This document shows positions 1-6,543 of a stretch of DNA of 20,320 nt, piece by piece. Made by a program: the position numbers and the translations under genes. The notes beneath the pieces were generated by a model. That model made no database searches. It worked only from the letters and a program-made list of their open reading frames with translations, and was not told the origin of the DNA. Position 1 is the first letter of the stretch; every line of letters starts with the position of its first letter. This stretch comes from Bacillota bacterium (GTDB taxonomy: Bacteria > Bacillota > Clostridia > Tissierellales > Peptoniphilaceae), in NCBI GenBank assembly GCA_023443025.1, contig JAEZWM010000012.1:1-20320 (forward strand), written 5' to 3'.

Positions 1-1065
1 GAAGTAGTTCTAAAAACACTTCATTCTCACTGTAAATTTATGGTCCACACTAAAAAAGTATTGCAAATTTATTCTACCATGCCGACTGATATGCTTACTA
101 AAGTTATAGCTTCACATGACGAATCACATTGTATGCTCTTTAGAGCAAAACAGGTAGAATTAAACTATTTCATTCCTTTTGAAGTATCTACCATGGAAAG
201 TTTAGTAGATATGACTGTAATAGCAAATGTACTTAGAAAACTTAATGCAGATTCAAATATTAAATTAAGATACAGCGATTTGGAGTATACAACGCAGTTT
301 GTATATACCCAAGGTTGCTACTTCCTATTTAGAATGAAGCTTGGTGATAAGGATTTGTTTTATCTAATCGACAACCCTGATCTCATTAATGAATATGAGC
401 CATTTATAGAATCACTAATACAAGCTTCTGAAAATGCAGGTAATATTAACACTACCTCAATAACTCAGACTATGGATTATGTAGGTAACCTACTAGATTC
501 TGATAATTTTATATTTTCCGGTAAAGATTTTTACTTACTACTTACTTTGATGTCATCTGCTGCTGGTGCAAATGTTGCAACAAAAATTAAAGACGATTTA
601 CTTTTTGCAATAAGAAATACTTTCAGAACACTACTTAGAGAAAAACATATAGATTTCTATTTAAATAACGATACCATATTCGACATATCGATGTTTAAGA
701 ATGAATGTCTATATGAAAGATATGGCGAGATTACTCCTCAAGACATTATAAATCTAGCTGAAGATCTTTTCTTTGCAATAGAAGGAAATGAAGATGTTAG
801 GTTCCATATATATGAAGGAGAAACCATATTAAACGATAACAATATAAATACACTCTTATGTGATAAGTTCATAAGGATTGCTTATTTTGGAAAAAGAGGG
901 GACGAATGTTCCGGAGACATAATGTATTCTGAAAATCCGGTTTTAATCAATAATACAAAAAAGGATTTAATGAAAACTCTTAAGGGAAAAGTTACTGATG
1001 TCTTTACGCCAAATGAAATGTTTCCTCATATGACAGCAAAATTAAAAGTTAATAAAGATATATAG
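1..1065 (+). CDS. Unrecognised soluble protein, 5' end outside window
   Basis: The reading frame is open from base 1. The first ATG, at 40, has no ribosome site before it (tgtaaattt), and the 13 codons ahead of it read on in frame, so I treat the gene as truncated at its start rather than beginning at 40. The visible part is about 354 residues. I do not recognise the family. It is acidic, has no signal peptide or convincing membrane segment, and mixes alpha and beta patterns. Odd points are an Asn/Asp-rich middle and a cysteine in the FGKRGDECSGD stretch near residue 300 of the visible part. It ends at TAG 1063-1065 and is followed at once by a hairpin terminator shared with the convergent permease gene. 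Reality as a gene is likely from the length of open frame; function is unknown. Confidence 0.8.
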   Translation, partial: EVVLKTLHSHCKFMVHTKKVLQIYSTMPTDMLTKVIASHDESHCMLFRAKQVELNYFIPFEVSTMESLVDMTVIANVLRKLNADSNIKLRYSDLEYTTQFVYTQGCYFLFRMKLGDKDLFYLIDNPDLINEYEPFIESLIQASENAGNINTTSITQTMDYVGNLLDSDNFIFSGKDFYLLLTLMSSAAGANVATKIKDDLLFAIRNTFRTLLREKHIDFYLNNDTIFDISMFKNECLYERYGEITPQDIINLAEDLFFAIEGNEDVRFHIYEGETILNDNNINTLLCDKFIRIAYFGKRGDECSGDIMYSENPVLINNTKKDLMKTLKGKVTDVFTPNEMFPHMTAKLKVNKDI

Positions 1066-1073
1066 TAAATTTT

Positions 1074-1112
1074 AAATGCTGATTGGAGCTTATATACTCT
1101 CAATCAGCATTT
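1074..1112 (+). terminator. Bidirectional terminator after the first gene
   Basis: A perfect 12-bp stem pairs 1074-1085 (AAATGCTGATTG) with 1101-1112, with a further GAG/CTC pairing inside the loop and a T-rich run (ttta) on the plus strand. The TAA stop codon of the convergent permease gene (1092-1090) lies inside the loop, so the hairpin probably serves both genes. Confidence 0.8.
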
Positions 1113-1848
1113 TTATTGCAGCTATAAGTGCCATACTTATAAATACAGGTTTTACAAATTTCGCTCCACCCTTTATTGCTATACCTGAACCTATATATCC
1201 TCCCAGCATCATGATTAAGGCAGTTGGAATAGCCCAGAGATAGATAATCTTTCCATTGACAGCAAATGTGACAAGAGCTGCGAGATTACTAGTAAGATTG
1301 AGTACTTTTGAGTTTCCACTTGCACTGACGTAATCAAATTTAAATAATCTAACCAATCCAAAGATTATAAAAGAACCCGTTCCAGGACCAAAAAACCCAT
1401 CATAAAACCCTAACATAAGAGCAAACAACATAGCCTTTATAAGCCTTAATCCACTGATCGGTATATACTCATTAACAAGTCCAACTGACTTTGAGAAAAA
1501 CGAATATACTCCGACTACGATCAATAATACCATGATAAGAGGTTTTAAAAACTCAGCATCAAGCCTTAAAACCAGCAGAACTCCAAGTACAGATCCAATT
1601 AATGAACAAGGAATTAAGTACTTCAAAAAATCAAAGTTGACTTTTCCGTCCTTGTAAAATCTCCAAGTGCTAATAAGGGTTCCTGTGCTCATTCCAAATT
1701 TATTTGTTCCAAGAGCATAGTGCATTGGGAACCCTGAAAGTATAAAAGCAGGTATACTTATGATTCCCCCACCACCTGCAATCGCATCGACAAAAGCCGC
1801 TATAAATGCTCCAGGCATTAGTATTAGCCAATTAATATTCATATTCAT
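1090..1848 (-). CDS. TauE/SafE family permease (YfcA-like)
   Basis: A membrane transporter of the TauE/SafE (DUF81) family, which moves sulfite, sulfonates or other organic anions; the substrate here is unknown. It has the two-fold repeat of the family. Near residue 25 the first helix carries FVDAIAGGGG, and around residues 148-161 the second half carries GFYDGFFGPGTGSF. About eight hydrophobic segments span 252 residues, the usual size. The upstream ogt gene stops with TGA at 1850-1848 and the ATG at 1848-1846 shares its last base (TGATG), a sign of translational coupling. A GTG one codon earlier (1851) and an ATG two codons later are possible alternatives. No good Shine-Dalgarno site is visible, so reinitiation after ogt is the likely route. 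Family assignment is firm; substrate is not. Confidence 0.9.
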   Translation of the reverse strand: MNMNINWLILMPGAFIAAFVDAIAGGGGIISIPAFILSGFPMHYALGTNKFGMSTGTLISTWRFYKDGKVNFDFLKYLIPCSLIGSVLGVLLVLRLDAEFLKPLIMVLLIVVGVYSFFSKSVGLVNEYIPISGLRLIKAMLFALMLGFYDGFFGPGTGSFIIFGLVRLFKFDYVSASGNSKVLNLTSNLAALVTFAVNGKIIYLWAIPTALIMMLGGYIGSGIAIKGGAKFVKPVFISMALIAAIKMLIESI

Positions 1849-2312
1849 CACTCATTCTTTGCTTCAAGTTCTAATAATTTCTCTTTCATCTTGGTACCGC
1901 CTCCGTAGCCAACTAGACTTCCATCTTTTCCAATTACTCTGTGACAGGGAACTATTATCATTATTGGATTTTTGTTATTCGCTCCTCCAACTGCACGTAC
2001 AGCTTTTTCGGAACCTATACAAGTAGCAATATCACTATAAGACAGAGTTCTACCGTAAGGAATTTTTAAAAGCGCGTTCCATACCTTCTTTTGAAACTCA
2101 GTGCCCTTTAAATGAATAGGTATATCAAACACCGTTCTTTTCCCATCTAGATACTCATCAATCTGCTTAGCACAATTAGCTATCAATTTGGTTTTCTTAT
2201 TTATATAATCTGAACCAGTAATTTTTGTGCTGGTCGTAACTTTTGTAATTCTATCATCTGTCTCTTCTATCAAGAGATTCCCTATAGATGTTTTAAAAAT
2301 ATAGTAATACAT
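1848..2312 (-). CDS. ogt: Methylated-DNA-protein-cysteine methyltransferase
   Basis: Repairs O6-alkylguanine in DNA by moving the alkyl group irreversibly to its own cysteine. The active-site motif PCHRVIG is present, preceded by the DNA-binding helix-turn-helix (FQKKVWNALLKIPYGRTLSY, then AVRAVGGANNKNP) and followed by GYGGG, all in family order. At 154 residues it is the size of Ogt/MGMT proteins without an Ada domain. I place the start at ATG 2312-2310 because AGGGGAG stands four bases before it; an in-frame ATG at 2348 has no such site and would add 12 unrelated residues. It heads a two-gene unit with the TauE/SafE permease, overlapping by one base. A TATAAT at 2345-2340 (minus) lies 27 bases upstream. 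No sign of Ada-type adaptive control is visible. Confidence 0.95.
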   Translation of the reverse strand: MYYYIFKTSIGNLLIEETDDRITKVTTSTKITGSDYINKKTKLIANCAKQIDEYLDGKRTVFDIPIHLKGTEFQKKVWNALLKIPYGRTLSYSDIATCIGSEKAVRAVGGANNKNPIMIIVPCHRVIGKDGSLVGYGGGTKMKEKLLELEAKNE

Positions 2313-2339
2313 ATTCTCCCCTTTCTCTTCTTTAGAATC

Positions 2340-2368
2340 ATTATACAATAAATGAAAGATTAATTCAT
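2340..2368 (-). promoter_or_regulatory. Probable ogt promoter
   Basis: On the minus strand a perfect TATAAT (2345-2340) has a weak -35 (ATGAAT, 2368-2363) 17 bases upstream. It fires away from the asnA promoter, so the 2313-2536 gap is a divergent promoter region. Confidence 0.5.
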
Positions 2369-2379
2369 CATAATAGCAC

Positions 2380-2409
2380 TTTACTTTTATTAGATAAGTT
2401 GTGTATAAT
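2380..2409 (+). promoter_or_regulatory. asnA promoter
   Basis: TTTACT (2380-2385) and a perfect TATAAT (2404-2409) are 18 bases apart. Transcription would begin near 2416, giving a leader of about 120 bases before the asnA start codon. Confidence 0.65.
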
Positions 2410-2417
2410 TAAGCTAC

Positions 2418-2521
2418 GGTCTAAAAGCTGATTCAGAATATGTAAAAACAGCACAGCATATTTGATGAATTTATTTTGTAATTATATATTTATTTTAGAA
2501 TACATAAGATCAGCTTTTACC
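2418..2521 (+). promoter_or_regulatory. Stem-closed structured leader of asnA
   Basis: An 11-bp perfect inverted repeat, TAAAAGCTGAT (2422-2432) and ATCAGCTTTTA (2509-2519), plus a flanking GG/CC pair (2418-2419 with 2520-2521), closes about 76 bases of leader. A second hairpin, GAATATG with CATATTT (2436-2442 with 2457-2463), sits inside. The closing stem ends just before the ribosome site (AAAGGAG). The layout is that of a cis-acting RNA switch, but I recognise no known class, and there is no T-box sequence. Confidence 0.45.
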
Positions 2522-2536
2522 AAGAAAGGAGTTAAT

Positions 2537-3547
2537 ATGCAAAACTTAATTATTCCCGATGGATATAAAAGCAGTCTTGATGTCGTAAAAACACAAAAAG
2601 CTATCAAAGAAATCAAGGACTTTTTTCAAAATAGTTTGGCCTATGCACTTAACCTTAGTAGGGTTTCTGCACCACTTTTTGTAAAAAAATCATCGGGTTT
2701 GAACGATAATCTTAGCGGTATTGAAAGACCTGTATCTTTTAATACTTTGGAAGATCATGATTCTGATCTTGAAATAGTACAATCATTGGCTAAATGGAAG
2801 AGGCTAGCACTATTAAAGTATGACTTTGAGCCAAACACAGGCCTATATGCCGATATGAACGCGATTAGACGTGATGAAATTTGCGACAATACTCACTCTT
2901 ACTACGTTGACCAATGGGACTGGGAAAAAGTTATAACTAAGGATATGAGAACCCTTGATTATCTGTATGAAGTCGTAAGAAAAATTTACTCTGTATTCGT
3001 TCAAACAGATGATTTTATAACATATCACTATCCGCAATACGAGCATTTTTTGCCGGATGAGATTACAATGATAACAGCTCAAGAACTATACGATTTATAT
3101 CCGGATTTGGATGCTGAAGATAGAGAAAATGCTTTTGTTAAAGAAAAAGGTGCAATTTTCGTTTCTCAGATTGGTGGTAAGCTAAGTAATGGTGAGCCCC
3201 ATGACGGAAGAGCTCCCGACTATGATGATTGGGAGTTAAATGGAGATATTATACTGTATAACCCAATACTCGATTCAGGGTTAGAGATGAGTTCTATGGG
3301 AATTAGAGTAGATCCCAGCTCTTTAATAAAACAATTAAAAGAAAAAAACGAAATGCAAAGACTCGAATTAGAATATCACTCAATGTTAGCTGATGGTAAA
3401 TTACCCCTCACTATAGGCGGTGGTATTGGTCAGTCGAGAATGTGTATGCTATTTATGCAAAAAGCACATATTGGAGAAGTCCAAGCCAGCATATGGCCGG
3501 AGCCAATGATGAGAGCTTGCGAAAATTCAGGGATACATTTACTTTAA
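2537..3547 (+). CDS. asnA: Aspartate-ammonia ligase (asparagine synthetase A)
   Basis: Makes asparagine from aspartate, ammonia and ATP in the cytoplasm, giving AMP and pyrophosphate; it resembles class II aminoacyl-tRNA synthetases in fold. At 336 residues it matches the 330 of E. coli AsnA, with clear landmarks in order: DNLSG, VVQSLAKWKR-like IVQSLAKWKRLAL, the YVDQWDWE block, IGGKLS, the RAPDYDDW block, SSMGIRVD, and near the C-terminus GGGIGQSRMCML followed by HIGEVQASIWPE. I chose ATG 2537 because AAAGGAG precedes it by six bases; an in-frame ATG at 2462 would add 25 residues absent from the family and lies inside the structured leader. It stands alone, with its own promoter and a strong terminator, so it is a single-gene unit. 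The leader may control it. Confidence 0.97.
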   Translation: MQNLIIPDGYKSSLDVVKTQKAIKEIKDFFQNSLAYALNLSRVSAPLFVKKSSGLNDNLSGIERPVSFNTLEDHDSDLEIVQSLAKWKRLALLKYDFEPNTGLYADMNAIRRDEICDNTHSYYVDQWDWEKVITKDMRTLDYLYEVVRKIYSVFVQTDDFITYHYPQYEHFLPDEITMITAQELYDLYPDLDAEDRENAFVKEKGAIFVSQIGGKLSNGEPHDGRAPDYDDWELNGDIILYNPILDSGLEMSSMGIRVDPSSLIKQLKEKNEMQRLELEYHSMLADGKLPLTIGGGIGQSRMCMLFMQKAHIGEVQASIWPEPMMRACENSGIHLL

Positions 3548-3575
3548 AAAAAGGTCAGCGAAAGCTGACCTTTTT
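3548..3575 (+). terminator. Bidirectional terminator after asnA
   Basis: AGGTCAGC (3552-3559) pairs with GCTGACCT (3564-3571) around a GAAA tetraloop, and flanking A and T runs extend the stem. Both strands end in a run of T, so it can also stop the convergent FAD/NAD(P) gene, whose message would then carry a 3' tail of roughly 190 bases. Confidence 0.9.
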
Positions 3576-3740
3576 CGTCAATCATGGTCTATTTTCTAAG
3601 GAGAGGCAAAAGATATTCATGATTGACAATAAAATAAATTGGAGATTGTTTTTATTATATAAAACAATGTCGCCCCTGATTAGGCTGGAAAAGGAGAGCT
3701 TGATGAGGAAGTATCAAGGGCAACATAATAGGAGGTACGC
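3576..3740. other. Non-coding gap with several inverted repeats
   Basis: This 165-bp stretch between two convergent genes is rich in pairing. GTCAATCATG (3577-3586) and CATGATTGAC (3618-3627) are a perfect 10-bp inverted repeat. ATTGTTTT (3645-3652) pairs with AAAACAAT (3661-3668). GCCCCTGAT (3673-3681) can pair with ATCAAGGGC (3713-3721) with one wobble, in competition with CTTGAT/ATCAAG (3699-3704 with 3713-3718). No good promoter is seen: a TTGACA at 3623 has no matching -10. It may be the 3' tail of the minus-strand gene or an unrecognised RNA. Confidence 0.4.
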
Positions 3741-5186
3741 TTATTTATAAAGGTCTTTTATTAGTTTGTGGGCCATAGTCTGTATCATCATAGTGGAGTT
3801 ATTTCTATACTGGACGCCTGAAGCCAGTACTCCATGAATGTGAAGATTGTCCATAGTTCCATATCTGGGAGATATGGATGTTAAATCTTCCGGTCTAAGA
3901 GTTAATCCTCCATATTTATCCACGACAATATATCTTTTGTTAATCATCTGTGTTAAGAGTGGATTTATTTCTTTAATATCAGTCATATACATGTCAAGAC
4001 CGGTTGCATTAATAACAATATCTGATTGAGCCAATACATCATCGCTTCCATCAGGATTAACTTTAATAATATCGAATACTCCACAACCATACTCAATATC
4101 ATTAACACCCTCGATGAACTTAAATCTACCACTTTCAGCAGCTTCAATCAGAATCTCTGCAGAAGGTTGAGGTAGAGGACTTCTATTTAAACACATGAAA
4201 GGATGATATTTCTTTCTAAACTTAACTCTATCTGTATCCGGCATCGAATCCCAGACTCTGTTAAAGACCATGTTTAGTGGAGGTAATAATGCTTGAACAA
4301 CAGCTAAATCCTCAGGTTCATCAATGTTCACTTTTAGGCCTTCCACTCCGCCCCGCATATGTTTTGAAATAAATTCAGGATAGTTTATCTTTTGGTTTTC
4401 CAGTTCTTTCTCAAATAGTTCGTCGAATTGCTCAAAAGTTATTATTCCATTTCCATCTTTTATAATGTCTTCGACTATATCCAATGAAATATGTTCTATT
4501 TTTATATCAACCGGTGCAACTCTAACTGTTGGAACTACATTCGTCCTTGAGAACATACATATATTTTGGACATTTCTAACATTTAGTAGATAAGTTGTTA
4601 CGTCAACAGCCGTTAACCCTGAGCCTATCACACATACAGACTGATCAGAATCTATCTCGGATAGTGTTTTATCAATAGGATACACTTCATTAATATATCC
4701 GGGATTTCCCTTGAGTTTATAAATATCTTTTTGTCCTAACTCGCCACAGCATAGATGAACTCTGTCATACTCATTTTTCACACCGGATTCTGTGGTAAGT
4801 TCCCAAGTATTAGTTTCCGGTAAATATTGTACAGAGGTAATCTTTTCGTGGATTACATTTGCATTTATTTCATCTAAAGTATCTTTTAATCTATCTCTGG
4901 TGTACTCACCAAATACCGGTCTTGAAGTATACTCTTCAATGGGTAAGCCTTTTTCTTTATGCCAGTTAATAAGGTCGTCATTATCTTGATAATTATAGCT
5001 AATACGTCCTGTCTTTAAATTTAAAATAATTTCATTTGAATCATCTCGATAAGGATAACCCCTTCCGAAACTAAGCTGACTATCATAACAATCAATCTTA
5101 AAATCGTTAGCATTTGTTTCTTTAGCATGAGCTGCAGCTACAGCCATTCCGCTTGTTCCCATTCCGATTATAGCTATTCTTTCCAA
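3741..5186 (-). CDS. FAD/NAD(P)-binding protein (NAD_binding_9 type)
   Basis: A flavoprotein-like protein of 481 residues with two dinucleotide folds. The N-terminus has the FAD motif IIGMGTSGMA (residues 6-15). It then has the family marks FGRGYPY (40-46) and RPVFGEYTRDRL (89-100), a second Rossmann motif VIGSGLTAVD (186-195), and VINATGLD near the C-terminus, the usual ATG motif of two-dinucleotide-binding flavoproteins. Relatives are annotated as FAD-NAD(P)-binding or HI0933/YdhS-like proteins of unknown reaction; they resemble lysine/ornithine N-monooxygenases but nothing here shows a hydroxylase substrate. The start is TTG at 5186-5184: AGGATGTG lies nine bases ahead and no in-frame ATG is better. 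It is a single-gene unit with its own promoter, separated from the LysO genes by a terminator. Fold is sure, reaction unknown. Confidence 0.88.
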   Translation of the reverse strand: MERIAIIGMGTSGMAVAAAHAKETNANDFKIDCYDSQLSFGRGYPYRDDSNEIILNLKTGRISYNYQDNDDLINWHKEKGLPIEEYTSRPVFGEYTRDRLKDTLDEINANVIHEKITSVQYLPETNTWELTTESGVKNEYDRVHLCCGELGQKDIYKLKGNPGYINEVYPIDKTLSEIDSDQSVCVIGSGLTAVDVTTYLLNVRNVQNICMFSRTNVVPTVRVAPVDIKIEHISLDIVEDIIKDGNGIITFEQFDELFEKELENQKINYPEFISKHMRGGVEGLKVNIDEPEDLAVVQALLPPLNMVFNRVWDSMPDTDRVKFRKKYHPFMCLNRSPLPQPSAEILIEAAESGRFKFIEGVNDIEYGCGVFDIIKVNPDGSDDVLAQSDIVINATGLDMYMTDIKEINPLLTQMINKRYIVVDKYGGLTLRPEDLTSISPRYGTMDNLHIHGVLASGVQYRNNSTMMIQTMAHKLIKDLYK

Positions 5187-5221
5187 CTATTATCACATCC
5201 TATACATTTTCTTCATATACG

Positions 5222-5251
5222 ATTATATTTTATAATGTCTCAATTATCCAA
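5222..5251 (-). promoter_or_regulatory. Promoter of the FAD/NAD(P)-binding gene
   Basis: A perfect TATAAT on the minus strand (5227-5222) has TTGGAT (5251-5246) 18 bases upstream. It is downstream of the LysO terminator, consistent with separate transcription. Confidence 0.5.
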
Positions 5252-5333
5252 TTAAATATACTTATGGATAGCCTTGATTGATAAAACTTAGTTATACAAA
5301 GAACATTTTATAATTACTTGTTTCTAAAAATAA

Positions 5334-5357
5334 AAAAACCACTGAACCGTGGTTTTT
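5334..5357 (-). terminator. Terminator of the lysO genes
   Basis: Read on the minus strand, AAAAACCAC (5357-5349) and GTGGTTTTT (5342-5334) form a 9-bp stem with a 6-base loop, continued by more T. The TAA stop of the second LysO half overlaps the hairpin base. Confidence 0.88.
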
Positions 5358-5940
5358 AAAGAGCTATAAAAAATTGTACGAGTATCGGGATTAAAAATGA
5401 AAGTATCGTTCCTGTAAAAAATGCGATTATTGTAGTTTTCTGATTAGTAGCTTTCGATATGATTGGTAATACCGTATCCATTGCTCCTGCTCCGGGTACG
5501 GAAACAGAAGATAAAAAACCAACCTTGAGTGCTATAATCGGAACTATTGCAATACCAATCACTTCTCTAACTATATTGCTCATAAAAGCAATAGCAGAAA
5601 GTTCAGATGAGTATGGTTCGATTATGACTCCCGACAGAGAATACCATCCCATTCCGGAGCCAAGAGCTGCTCCTTCATTCCAAGAATAGCCGAATAAAAT
5701 ACCTACAATAACTCCTCCTACAATACTTCCTAAAACTATTAATGCAGGAACTACAACAGCTTCTTTTCCCATACGCCTAAATATCCTTAGAAGGTCGTCA
5801 CTCCTACCTATATCTAAACCTACCAAGAAAAGTAGCATAAATAATCCAACTTGAATAATTTCGCTGGTATATGTAAAAGGTAAACCTGAAAATCTTCCAA
5901 CAAGCATACCTAATAAAATTGATATTATTATACTTATCAT
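5356..5940 (-). CDS. lysO: Lysine exporter LysO, C-terminal half-protein
   Basis: An inner-membrane protein of 194 residues matching the C-terminal two thirds of LysO (YbjE/DUF340), which exports lysine and toxic lysine analogues. Landmarks are FLVGLDIGRS (38-47), GMGWYSLSG (96-104), the FMSNIVREV block (119-127) and GAGAMDTVLP (150-159), all family hallmarks, with about six membrane segments. The start is ATG 5940-5938, touching the stop of the upstream half-gene with no gap. A GGAGG inside the end of that gene sits eight bases ahead. The two halves add to 288 residues, close to the 299 of single-chain E. coli LysO, so the pair probably assembles into one transporter. Separate half-genes are also known in other Firmicutes, so I do not read this as a frameshift. 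Confidence 0.9.
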   Translation of the reverse strand: MISIIISILLGMLVGRFSGLPFTYTSEIIQVGLFMLLFLVGLDIGRSDDLLRIFRRMGKEAVVVPALIVLGSIVGGVIVGILFGYSWNEGAALGSGMGWYSLSGVIIEPYSSELSAIAFMSNIVREVIGIAIVPIIALKVGFLSSVSVPGAGAMDTVLPIISKATNQKTTIIAFFTGTILSFLIPILVQFFIAL

Positions 5941-6225
5941 CTACATATCCTCCTGTTTCTTGTTGTATACTAATTTCTCATAGAGGAAAACAAATAATAC
6001 ACTGAAGAGTATGCTGGATACTGCAAAAGCTGCAGATCTAAAGCCCAACTTTCCTAAATTAGATATCAGCTCTTGGTTTTTTCCTAGATTGATCCCCATA
6101 ATAAAAAGTATAAGAAGGACTGAAAGTGTTTGTAGCAATTGCACCCTTTTCCGATTTCCATTTTGTAATTTAAATCTACGCCCAACCAAGGCTCCAACCA
6201 AAAAGAACAATAAATACTTTAGCAT
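5941..6225 (-). CDS. Lysine exporter LysO, N-terminal half-protein
   Basis: A 94-residue membrane protein matching the N-terminal part of LysO (DUF340). It has three hydrophobic segments (about 1-15, 32-46 and 62-84), the small GALVGRRF motif at 11-18 and FIMGINLGKN at 41-50. The last of these parallels FLVGLDIGRS in the partner and shows the internal repeat of the family. The start at 6225 has AGGGGGG seven bases ahead. Its TAG stop (5943-5941) directly abuts the ATG of the second half, and its last codons contain the partner's ribosome site, so the two are made together. An extended -10 promoter lies about 70 bases upstream. I looked for a lysine riboswitch in the leader and saw none. Confidence 0.85.
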   Translation of the reverse strand: MLKYLLFFLVGALVGRRFKLQNGNRKRVQLLQTLSVLLILFIMGINLGKNQELISNLGKLGFRSAAFAVSSILFSVLFVFLYEKLVYNKKQEDM

Positions 6226-6294
6226 TTAAGCCCCCCTCTCCATGTATTTACTAATAGACTATATCTTAGGCAAACGTTAATCTACCTCATAATC

Positions 6295-6324
6295 ATTATA
6301 ACACGACATGCTTGTTTCATACAA
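6295..6324 (-). promoter_or_regulatory. lysO promoter (extended -10)
   Basis: On the minus strand TGTTATAAT (6303-6295) is a perfect extended -10. A weak -35, TTGTAT (6324-6319), is 18 bases upstream. The leader to the start codon would be about 65 bases. Confidence 0.6.
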
Positions 6325-6432
6325 TGTCATATACTGATAATATTAAAACTTATTATAACAAAGTTTCAATTAATTGTATCGCTTCGATGTGCATTTTTGA
6401 TAAAGACTGTCTAATTAACACATTTAAGCTTC

Positions 6433-6483
6433 TTACAATGTATTAATTATAAATAATTTAGATTATAATTAAATATATTGTAA
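6433..6483. repeat. Long imperfect palindrome
   Basis: TTACAAT (6433-6439) pairs with ATTGTAA (6477-6483), and inside it AATTATAA (6445-6452) pairs with TTATAATT (6463-6470), leaving a 10-base centre. It lies just left of the first copy of a 16-bp direct repeat. Confidence 0.6.
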
Positions 6484-6484
6484 A

Positions 6485-6500
6485 TTTTATGTTTAAAATT
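6485..6500 (+). repeat. 16-bp direct repeat, left copy
   Basis: TTTTATGTTTAAAATT is found exactly here and again at 6831-6846, 346 bases later. Similarity continues weakly after both copies (ctcgaatgg against atatcgaagg). Confidence 0.75.
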
Positions 6501-6508
6501 CTCGAATG

Positions 6509-6529
6509 GTGGTATATATTATATACCAC
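6509..6529. repeat. 21-bp perfect palindrome
   Basis: GTGGTATATA (6509-6518) and TATATACCAC (6520-6529) are exact reverse complements about one central base. TTCTC (6499-6503) and GAGAA (6530-6534) can pair outside it. It could be an operator or a hairpin; CACGA-GAAA-TCGTG (6527-6540) overlaps it and would compete. Confidence 0.8.
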
Positions 6530-6543
6530 GAGAAATCGTGTTA

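Noticed and set aside
2462..2536. In-frame N-terminal extension of asnA from the ATG at 2462
   Set aside because: No ribosome site stands before 2462, the extra 25 residues are absent from AsnA, and a strong AAAGGAG lies before ATG 2537.
3442..3750. A 102-codon plus-strand frame overlapping the asnA end
   Set aside because: Its first third lies in another frame of asnA and it runs through the asnA terminator and repeat-rich gap; no ribosome site or family likeness.
5941..5943. The lysO split as a sequencing or frameshift error
   Set aside because: Both halves are in the same frame, the stop is followed exactly by an ATG, and a GGAGG is placed correctly for it. Split LysO is known in this group.
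6226..6480. Lysine riboswitch before the split lysO genes
   Set aside because: I looked for the conserved lysine-riboswitch core on the minus strand and did not find it; the leader from the extended -10 to the start codon is only about 65 bases.
6505..6535. A T-box-like GGTGG...ACCACGAG sequence upstream of the DJ-1 gene
   Set aside because: The match is split by 11 extra A/T bases and follows simply from the palindrome. No Stem I or specifier loop lies upstream. The true T-box in this window, before thrS, looks different and complete.
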